Shown: positions 1 to 6,199 of the stretch, piece by piece | Position numbering within the stretch: the stretch's first letter is position 1 | Layout of the letters: the number at the start of each line of letters is the position of its first letter | NCBI GenBank assembly: GCA_900617975.1 | Contig: UZAE01001847.1 | Span: 1 to 11,296 of the forward strand | Direction: 5' to 3' | Length of the DNA stretch: 11,296 nucleotides | From: Rodentolepis nana | Lineage: Eukaryota; Platyhelminthes; Cestoda; Cyclophyllidea; Hymenolepididae | Translations under genes and position numbers: made by a program | Notes under the pieces: model-generated | Databases searched by the model: none | Told to the model about the DNA's origin: nothing | What the model saw: only the letters and a program-made list of their open reading frames with translations

Positions 1-28
1 AAATGGCAGGGGTTTTGATAGATATCAT
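1..28 (+). repeat. Left terminal inverted repeat of copy A (4 nt missing)
   Basis: It matches the reverse complement of 792-823 at 25 of 28 positions. It contains a small internal palindrome, TGATA-GA-TATCA, at 16-27. Copies B, C and D carry the same left end at 5392, 9532 and 11099. Confidence 0.8.
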
Positions 29-44
29 TAACCATTTAGCCGAC

Positions 45-119
45 TTCGGGCTTCACAAAGGGAAGGTTCATCAAAGTAGCAATTCGGGCTTCACAGAGGG
101 AAAGTTCATCAAAGTAGCA
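45..119 (+). repeat. H0 module, tandem duplication (2 units, 38 bp period)
   Basis: Two units start with TTCGGGCTTCACA at 45 and 83, each followed by a GGGAA and a TTCATCAAAGTAGCA segment. Copies B, C and D have one H0 unit each, so the duplication is specific to copy A among the copies seen. The frame crossing it (from position 3) is a by-product of the repeat and is not taken as a gene. Confidence 0.75.
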
Positions 120-138
120 GAAATCGAGATGTGGGGAA

Positions 139-378
139 CAGAAGAGCGATTCACAGATGCAAATCGAGGGGTGGGGATCAGAAGAGCGATTCACAGATGT
201 AAAAGGAGACAGACACAAAGGTAGAGAAAAAGGTGAGGTGAGTAGGCAGACGAGGAACAGAAGAGCGATTCACAGATGTAAAAGAGGCAGAAGGGTTGGG
301 ATCAGAAGAGCGATTCACAGATGTAAAAGAGGCAGACGGACACAAAGGTAGAGAAAAAGGTAAGGTGAATACTGTGGA
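139..378 (+). repeat. H1 module, higher-order tandem array (4 short units in 2 long units)
   Basis: The 21 bp core beginning CAGAAGAGCGATTCACAGAT recurs at 139, 179, 258 and 303. The spacing of 40, 79 and 45 bp shows two levels of duplication. A pair of short units plus a tail (ACACAAAGGTAGAGAAAAAG) makes a ~120 bp long unit, present at about 139-257 and 258-378. Copies B, C and D carry one H1 core each with the same tail. Repetitive peptides predicted here in several frames come from the repeat itself. Confidence 0.85.
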
Positions 379-486
379 AGGGGTCGAATATGACAACCAG
401 GGGGGTCGTTCTGAAAGGGGTCGAATATGACAACCAGGGGGGTCGTGGTAGAGTAAGGGGTCTAATATGACAACCAGGGGGGTCGT
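379..486 (+). repeat. H2 module, tandem array (3 units, 37-40 bp period)
   Basis: Units start at 379, 416 and 456. Each reads AGGGGTCGAATATGACAACC (third unit TCTAATATG) followed by a run of six G and TCGT. This creates alternating G4 and G6 runs at 380-383, 400-405, 417-420, 437-442, 457-460 and 477-482. Copy B has one diverged H2, copy D has at least one, and copy C has a shortened remnant. Confidence 0.85.
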
Positions 487-505
487 GGTAGTAGAAGCCA
501 GAAGT

Positions 506-786
506 CAACTACCGGTTAATAGACTTTTTTGCCGTATGGATGTCAACTGCCGATTAATAGACTTTTTTGCCGTATGAGAAGTGATAAGTCAACTGCCGGT
601 TAATAGACTTTTTTGCCGTATGAGTGGGTTGCCCAGGGTGCACCGCGTGGAGGTAAGTCTATCGCAACAACTGCCGGTTAATAGACTTTTTTGCCGTATG
701 AGTATACGGTGCCCAGGGTGCACCACGTGGAGGTAAGTCTAAATATACATTGCCCAGGGTGCACCACGGAGGTAAGTCTATTGCAC
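506..786 (+). repeat. R1/R2 tandem region of copy A
   Basis: R1 is about 33 bp, with core CAACTGCCGGTTAATAGAC followed by a T6 run and GCCGTATG. It occurs at 506, 544, 590 and 668. R2 is about 37 bp, with core CCAGGGTGCACCACGTGG followed by AGGTAAGTCTATCGCAC. It occurs at 631, 711 and 752. R1 and R2 alternate (590, 631, 668, 711), which suggests an R1+R2 pair was duplicated. The R2 at 631 reads CGCGTG in place of CACGTG, and the one at 752 has lost two bases there. Segment 558-625 is identical to 5641-5708 in copy B. Confidence 0.9.
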
Positions 787-791
787 ACCCC

Positions 792-823
792 ATGATACCT
801 ATCATAACGCCTGCCATTTGAAA
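792..823 (+). repeat. Right terminal inverted repeat of copy A
   Basis: Its reverse complement matches the left TIR of copy C (9532-9563) at 30 of 32 positions and is identical to the right TIR of copy B (5838-5869). It holds the palindrome TGATA-CC-TATCA at 793-804. Similarity to copy B stops at 823/5869. Confidence 0.85.
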
Positions 824-830
824 GTACGTT

Positions 831-1068
831 GTCCAGGGTGCACCACGTGGAGGTAAGTCTATCGTATTCTTAAGAATAATTGTTTAGAAAACCAGCAAGG
901 GTTGAAAGTTGCCCAGGGTGCACCACGTGGAGGTAAGTCTATCGCACGCTGTCCAGGGTGCACCACGTGGAGGTAAGTCTATCGCACACACCCCTCCGCT
1001 TCCAAATAAGATGTTGATAGTGAAGGCATATTTCCAGGGTGCACCACGTGGAGGTAAGTCTATCGCAC
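831..1068 (+). repeat. R2 array continuing beyond the right TIR
   Basis: Four well-preserved R2 units start at 831, 911, 951 and 1032, spaced 80, 40 and 81 bp. Two gaps of about 45 bp (865-910 and 988-1031) hold unrelated sequence where a unit would fit. The first gap contains the perfect palindrome TATTCTTAAGAATA (865-878). The lead-in TACGTTGTCCAGGG at 825-838 resembles the R1-R2 junction in copy C and in the 3553 fragment. The array is therefore probably part of an older copy into which copy A inserted, or R2 has spread independently of the TIRs. Short frames on both strands (884-1148) are artefacts of the repeat. Confidence 0.85.
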
Positions 1069-1089
1069 ACCCACTTGGCTCTCCCCTCA

Positions 1090-2080
1090 AATTTCAACCC
1101 TACACGGATGGGCTGTTACAGAGAGTAAAGGGTGTTAAATTATATTGAGTTAAATTTTATTCCAGCGGCTCTTTCGAGTAGGATTTCTCAAGAATGGTGT
1201 CTTGAATGTGACACTGTTGGTTAGTTTCCCTTGATTTTAAGACGAGACACATTTAAATGAACCAAAATTGATTTTAAACAGAAATTGAGAACCAATTCCT
1301 GCAAACCAATTAAGTAAAAATTGAATCTGCTGAATAACGAACTTATTTTATTTCAATTTGTTATTACTTCATTTTGTTGTTCTTTGTTTCACATATACCA
1401 TATTATATGCATTAATATAATATTTGGCGTGTTAAACATAATAATAAACTGACATCTATATTTGTAAGGGGGTATTAAGTGGTAATTAGTCATTTATGCA
1501 AAGCATTGTAGCTTGAAATTGAATCAAGCTGATTACGGGATTCTATGCAATGCCCTCTGGTAACTATGATGACAATTGTCTACTTGTGGAATTTGATTTC
1601 TATGAAAAGTGTTCTATATCTGACCCGGAGATGTAACTTGAAGTGGTTACATATGTCGAATTAGAAGTGACAAAATCAAATCGCTCAGTTAAAGCATTAA
1701 CATTTCGTAGTGAGGCCAATTAAATGTTCTCAATTTTCTCTCTCAAATAGCAATTTCTAAATCACATCTAAATCCAACCTGAAATTACTTCTGAGGAAAC
1801 AAATGTCATCAAAAGGATTTCTAATTCCAACAGAAGTAATTCCACCAATTCTAGAATCTAAAAACTATTCCATCGGGTTAGGAGATTCGAAATCAAAAAG
1901 AGCATAAAATAAAGGTCCATATATGAGTGGAATGTTTATGCCAAAATTCCATTTTAATGGCCTCTGGAACACACATTTAAGACCAACACTGACTAACTGA
2001 CATTTCCAGACGTGGAGAGGAGATTTGGAGTTTTGCTGAATAAAGCCAAGAAGAGGGGACAATACGACGACCATTAAATT
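1090..2080. other. Unannotated AT-rich DNA
   Basis: I see no gene here. The longest minus-strand frame (1865-2074, 69 codons) resembles no family I know and has no supporting context. No inverted repeat or tandem repeat stands out. Confidence 0.5.
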
Positions 2081-2089
2081 TGCACACTT

Positions 2090-2352
2090 TTATTGTGGAC
2101 CAGAAGCAGACGTTCCTCACGCGTGGTTCGTGTGAAAATTTTCATCCCTCCCGATAACGCGCGTGGAGAGCTTTTTAGGCTTGTGGATAGATGGAAAGGG
2201 CTGTTGGTTGGATTTATGCCTGGAAAGGCCATTAAAAGTGAAGTGTAGTAGCCTGTGCATTGCGGATGCTTAATATATTGCGCCCTCAGAGAAGAAGACT
2301 AAGAAGCGCTAACAAATAGTCGTTCCCCAGTCACCATATGCCCGGGGGGGGG
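2090..2352. other. Locally GC-richer island ending in a G9 run
   Basis: This stretch is visibly richer in G+C than its flanks, with CGCG-containing words near 2119 and 2158 and a CCC followed by nine G at 2341-2352. A + strand frame without an early ATG is open from 2078 to a TAG at 2246-2248, and its C-terminal part reads like protein (GELFRLVDRWKGLLVGFMPG). It could be a decayed exon, an old transposon piece or a regulatory island. The length is too short to decide. Confidence 0.3.
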
Positions 2353-2359
2353 ATGGTTT

Positions 2360-3552
2360 CCCAACTTCATGACTCTTTTAATCATATTTTCCTGGTGCCC
2401 TGATATTTTTTTCTTCAAACTTCAAATGAGGGATAAAAAATAGGTAGAAAAGTTATTAATGACTGGTGTTCTTTAAATGAAATCTGTGTAAAAATTATTT
2501 GAATGTTCAAATGATCAAAATTAATTTAAAAAAAACACTTTTTTGCTGTAACCTAAAAACGGTTTATTTTTCAAATTTAAATATCAGCAAATCACGTGAT
2601 TTAATTCATTTTGGTTATTCCTGGGGAACGAATTCGAGGGCTCAATTAGTAATGAGATCTAATATTCAATTAGATCTTGATGCGTTATCAGCGCAGTGGC
2701 AGAAAGTTCGTTACTTTATTCAATTAGGTACAAGTTCTCTTAGCTCCTTGATTTAAGAAATCAATTTAAAGGTGCTTAGTTATAATTGATGACATCACTT
2801 CAAGAAATTATAGCTTTTTTGAGAATAAGAGAATACCAATGTAATTGAGTTATAATGCAATTATCCGTTAACGTCCAAAATACTTTGCTAATTGCCGCTT
2901 AACTTCTTTTCAGTGTTGTTACAACCAACAAACGGAATGTTACGATTTTAAGTAGTTAACAAACTTGGCAAGTTTGGAAGTTGAGATATCTAAAAGTACC
3001 TCAAAAGAAGGGAAATTGATCTTTCCCAATTCGTCCTTATGAGATTTTTCTGGGATGAACAATGTAAACCAATTGTTCCTTTTAGGCACACAGCACAAAG
3101 ATATGTCGTTTGACTTAATTCTCCTTAATTTTCCATAACGTGCTACTATGTCTTTTAATGCACCAGAGTTGATGACGCAAATTTTCCTCATTTCATGAGA
3201 GCATTAGTACTTATTGAGTGTGGAGACTTTAAACTAATTTTGACACATTAGCACTATTAATAATCAATTCAGCTTAATATTACAAACCTCAGATACAGTC
3301 TTTTGATGGCACGTGTGACAGTTTGAATGCGTTGCCTTTGTCAGCTCAAGCATACATGGGTGCATCTTTGTCACGCCACTGTAACATTGACGAGCTAGCC
3401 GTCGCATTGTTGGACCCGAGATATGCTTAATATGCATGGAGGGGGAAGCACTTCAGGAAAATTTTTAGCACTTTCATCAGGATTTGAAGTAGGTGAAGAT
3501 AAGCAACACGAAGTTAATGGGTTGTATTAAATGTCATGAAAGTGTGAAAAAC
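2360..3552. other. Unannotated AT-rich DNA with one short hairpin
   Basis: No gene is recognised. The + strand frame 2499-2756 (85 codons) and the - strand frame 2940-3191 (83 codons) are the longest in the window, but neither shows a domain, a partner exon or convincing splice context. A short stop-to-stop frame at 3278-3430 ends in a motif discussed in the findings. Confidence 0.45.
2655..2677. repeat. Perfect 9-bp inverted repeat, 5-nt loop
   Basis: AGATCTAAT at 2655-2663 pairs exactly with ATTAGATCT at 2669-2677 around ATTCA. Function is unknown. Stems of this length can occur by chance in AT-rich DNA. Confidence 0.6.
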
Positions 3553-3652
3553 AAGGTCAAATATGACATAAAGTCGGGTCATGGTAGTTTGAAGCCAACT
3601 ACCGGTTTAGAGACTTTTTGCCGCATGAGTATACGTTGCTCAGGGTGCACCA
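3553..3652 (+). mobile_element. Truncated internal fragment of the TIR element
   Basis: This fragment keeps the module order of the full element but lacks both ends. H2 (GGTCAAATATGACAT, then GGGTCATGGTAG) is at about 3555-3587, R1 (CAACTACCGG, T-run, GCCGCATGAG) at 3596-3628, and the first 15 bases of R2 at 3638-3652. R2 breaks off after GGGTGCACCA, before the splice-donor-like part. It is the most diverged copy, with a shortened T-run and an altered R1. No TIR lies nearby on either side. Confidence 0.75.
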
Positions 3653-4167
3653 AATTCGACATAGAGTGAGGGCATTTTATTGAAAAATGAGCTAACTAGG
3701 CCCCTTCAATGGTAGAGTACTTGCCACAAACTTTCTTAGATCAGCCATGGTAATGTTGTAGATTTTGTGAGGACAAAATAGCTTCAACAACAAAAAATTG
3801 AATTTTGTCACATTTAGATTGTACCAATCAGACGTGGAAAATGGTGACTTGCAAGTTAAATCTTAAACGCGAGTGATACTTGAAAGGAATAAAAACGGCA
3901 ATTCAAGCCAAGTGTCACGAGCAGCAAACAATTAATAAAAGTATCGTATAGGTGAATTAAAAGGGTTATTTTTAGACAACGATGAGCAAGGAAGGTCAAT
4001 ATAGAATGATAAACAGGCTGCGTTAAGAAGTCACAGAACGGATAACTGAGGTAAATCGACATGGAATGCTTACGTGTCCTCCTTTACAAGCCTTTGGCAT
4101 TACTTTTTTGTGCTTCCCTAAGTTGCGTGCACGACAAGGTGTGGTTTTGGAAATGAACTTGTCGAGA

Positions 4168-4186
4168 GGGGTGGTGGGGGAGGGGG
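4168..4186 (+). other. G-rich tract
   Basis: Runs of 4, 2, 5 and 5 G are separated by single T, T and A. There are three runs of three or more G, so a canonical four-run quadruplex needs a bulge or a two-layer form. Confidence 0.4.
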
Positions 4187-4860
4187 TTTTGTGAGCTCAA
4201 TAAAGAGAACAATAGTTTCCTTGCCATTTTGAGGGATAGTCTTTCAAATAAACTGTAAAATACGAACAACAATTTGACGAATGAAACTTGGGTACAAGGT
4301 TTCGAACGATGGAACTAAACAATGGAATGTAGGAAAAACGGGTTCAGAGGAATGTATGAACCTTAACGTTCAACTTAATTTTTTCGGTTTGGTCACTTGA
4401 GACTATTAAAAGGAGGTAGAATTTGATTGGTTAGTTTAAGGGGCCTTCGAAACCTATTTATGAACCGAAGGGATACAGGATATCATTGAAAGCGTTTCGA
4501 ATACCATGGAGCCCACGAAGACGACCGACCAAATCACTATCTTCTGGTTGATGTACTGACCTGCTGATCCGATAGGCGTTTTTGTACAATTGACTATATC
4601 TTTGCGGTAGTATACTTTGTCATGAGTTTTAATGGAAAGTGACAATTTGGTGATGTAAAATCAAAACAAAACTCAACGGTCATTATTACGGCTTCGGTAT
4701 GACATATTTGTTGACGTTGGTTAACTGTTGAATATGATCAAGGTATCAGATCTCGCATGGCGACTAACAGTTCAAGTGTTTGAAAGGTGTTATAACTTAT
4801 TTGAATGATTGTCAGTCAAAGGACCTTTCCTTTGTTGAGATCCTTTGCCGACAACAAGCT

Positions 4861-4896
4861 AAGAAGTATCTATGGAAAACGTTCGAGATACTTCTT
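4861..4896. repeat. Perfect 11-bp inverted repeat, 14-nt loop
   Basis: AAGAAGTATCT at 4861-4871 is the exact reverse complement of AGATACTTCTT at 4886-4896. It is the longest perfect stem found outside the repeat family and the AT tracts. It is too short for a microRNA precursor as it stands, and nothing nearby suggests a role. Confidence 0.7.
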
Positions 4897-5391
4897 GGTG
4901 CTGATATGTATGTATTAAGTAGTTTGCTGATATTGTTTTAATTTATTTGAATGTCATGTCAACTTCAGCATAAAATTCAAATCTGTTGTCGTAAACTTTA
5001 GAGGTTCTACGGAATCAAAAATTGAGGAAACGACGAGGTTGATTTTGAGTTTTCTTCTCTGGGGGCTATTGAATTACCTTTTTCCATACATCAATTGGCT
5101 AAAAACATTCAACAGATATTGCTGACCATTGAAGGATGCATTTTTTTGTCTAAATTTGCCATCAGCAAAGTCTACGACAAGGCACTAGAAAGTTAGCCGT
5201 TCAAAAACAATTCCAAAACATTCTTCAGTTTCATTGGCCATCAGAATGTCATTAATATCTGCAAAGATTTTTTAATTCTTCGTTAACGAAATTTTGAAAT
5301 TTGGCTATAAATATATATAAACTGGTTTTAATACCAGGAAATACCAACTGATCGGTTCGAAAAATACTAGCATATAGGAAATATATATTTA

Positions 5392-5423
5392 TTTATAATG
5401 ACAGGCATTTTGATAGCTAACAT
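5392..5423 (+). repeat. Left terminal inverted repeat of copy B
   Basis: It matches the reverse complement of its own right TIR at 25 of 32 positions and is the most diverged of the left ends seen. The TGATA-NN-TATCA palindrome found in other ends is broken here. Confidence 0.75.
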
Positions 5424-5626
5424 TAGCCCTTTAGTTGACTTCGGGTTTTACCGAGAGGAAAAGGAACATCAAAGTGACAAAAATCGAGGGGGGGGGGGGA
5501 ACAGAATAATAATTTACAGATGTAAAAGAAACAGACAGACAAGAAGGCCGAGAAAAGATAAGATGAGTACTGTGAAGTGATTGAATTTGACATGCAGTGG
5601 GGTCATGGTAGTTTGAAGTGAGAAGT

Positions 5627-5832
5627 CAACTCCCGGTTTATAGACTTTTTTGCCGTATGAGAAGTGATAAGTCAACTGCCGGTTAATAGACTTTTTTGCC
5701 GTATGAGTTATAACAACTGCCGGTTAATAGACTTTTTTGCCGTATGAGTATACGGTGCCCAGGGTGCACCACGTGGAGGTAAGTCTAAATATACATTGCC
5801 CAGGGTGCACCACGGAGGTAAGTCTATTGCAC
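5627..5832 (+). repeat. R1 x3 and R2 x2 array of copy B
   Basis: R1 units start at 5627, 5673 and 5714, and R2 units at 5757 and 5798. Successive starts are 46, 41, 43 and 41 bp apart, and the right TIR starts 40 bp later. Compared with copy A, one R1/R2 step is missing: the 41 bp R2 insert at about 625-665 of copy A is replaced here by a few bases. Confidence 0.9.
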
Positions 5833-5837
5833 ACCCC

Positions 5838-5869
5838 ATGATACCTATCATAACGCCTGCCATTTGAAA
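5838..5869 (+). repeat. Right terminal inverted repeat of copy B
   Basis: It is identical to 792-823 of copy A. The word ACACCCCA occurs just before it (5831-5838) and again just after it (5872-5879), 41 bp apart. This could be a duplication around the TIR or a chance match. Confidence 0.85.
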
Positions 5870-6180
5870 AAACACCCCACATGGGAAATATAGTAAGAGA
5901 GAAAATAGGTGTACCTTTTTATTTTCATTCAGTAATTGGAACTCAATTTTGCTTTCAGATGATCCTGATTTGAAGTGCTTGATTGACAGAGCTTATAAAT
6001 TGAAAATCTGTATAACATGCATATTAATATTCTTATTGTCTTATGTTGAAACTCAACTGAACTTGTAGTCGAACCAAAAGCACATCGTCATAAGTCCATT
6101 CATAACTGCAGAGCGGTTGATTGAAGTTGAGCTTTGCAGCCGAAGTTCGCTAAATTATAGTGTCATTTTTTGTGAATCCT

Positions 6181-6199
6181 ATTTCATTTCAAATGAAAT
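6181..6199. repeat. Near-palindrome, 9+1+9 bp
   Basis: ATTTCATTT pairs exactly with AAATGAAAT around a single C. It includes TTTCAAATG, the outer bases of the element TIR, but the following TIR bases are absent, so this is probably coincidence. Confidence 0.55.

Larger units (their letters stand above)
1..823 (+). mobile_element. Copy A of a non-autonomous TIR element, expanded form
   Basis: This is a dispersed repeat copy bounded by inverted repeats at 1-28 and 792-823. The outermost four bases of the left end lie before the window. Module order is H0, H1, H2, R1/R2, then the right TIR, the same order as copy B. Copy B is 478 bp, while this copy is over 823 bp because every internal module is tandemly multiplied. 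No transposase-like frame is present, so movement would need an enzyme supplied elsewhere. Its last 158 bp (666-823) are identical to 5712-5869 of copy B, and the identity stops exactly at the TIR end, which supports 823 as a true terminus. The sequence to the right is more R2 repeat, so this copy may be nested in another copy. The superfamily cannot be assigned because no target-site duplication is visible. Confidence 0.8.
3660..5391. other. Unannotated DNA between repeat copies
   Basis: I see no gene in this 1.7 kb. Minus-strand frames at 3856-4062, 4084-4272 and 4454-4645 are 60-70 codons and unrecognised. The region holds a G-rich tract (4168-4186), an 11-bp inverted repeat (4861-4896) and the 12-bp palindrome TTCGTTAACGAA (5279-5290). 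Short AT tracts precede copy B. Confidence 0.45.
5392..5869 (+). mobile_element. Copy B of the TIR element, both ends present (478 bp)
   Basis: This is the reference copy. It has a left TIR at 5392-5423, one H0 (from 5440), one H1 (core from 5502), one H2 (from about 5576), three R1 (5627, 5673, 5714), two R2 (5757, 5798) and a right TIR at 5838-5869. A run of 12 G sits at 5488-5499 in front of H1. There is no transposase frame. The frame at 5398-5580 starts in the TIR and is not conserved as protein between copies. The left half has many differences from copies A and C, while the right 158 bp are identical to copy A. The flanks are AT-rich on the left and AAACACCCCAC on the right, with no clear target-site duplication. 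Confidence 0.85.

Noticed and set aside
506..700. T6 runs in R1 as Pol III terminators of a SINE-like unit
   Set aside because: T6 would stop Pol III, but no convincing A and B boxes sit upstream, there is no poly-A or SINE tail, and the element has inverted termini.
831..1068. CRISPR-like array of regularly spaced 37 bp repeats
   Set aside because: Repeats are mostly adjacent without unique spacers, no cas genes occur, the DNA looks eukaryotic, and the same repeat is part of a dispersed TIR element.
884..1148. Frames on both strands encoding a repeated peptide (AIDLPPRGAPW on the minus strand)
   Set aside because: The peptide repeat follows from translating R2 units. Open frames occur on both strands at once, and copies B and C do not keep them.
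2499..2756. 85-codon plus-strand open frame, the longest in the window
   Set aside because: Rich in AT-driven residues at its start, contains a short hairpin, and has no recognisable domain.
2940..3191. 83-codon minus-strand open frame as a possible gene
   Set aside because: No recognised domain, no conserved neighbour, no convincing splice sites, and a length expected by chance in 11 kb on six frames.
4432..4505. Possible tRNA or Pol III promoter: TAGTTTAAGGG fits an A box and TTTCGAATACC resembles a B box about 50 bp later
   Set aside because: The B box is a poor match, and I could not find acceptor, D, anticodon and T stems that pair.
5831..5879. ACACCCCA on both sides of copy B's right TIR as a target-site duplication
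   Set aside because: One copy lies inside the element, and the same internal word is present in copy A without a partner outside, so it is not a normal duplication.
6187..6195. TTTCAAATG as a solo TIR
   Set aside because: Only the nine outer bases match. The following GCAGGCGTT is absent, and the word is part of a local palindrome.
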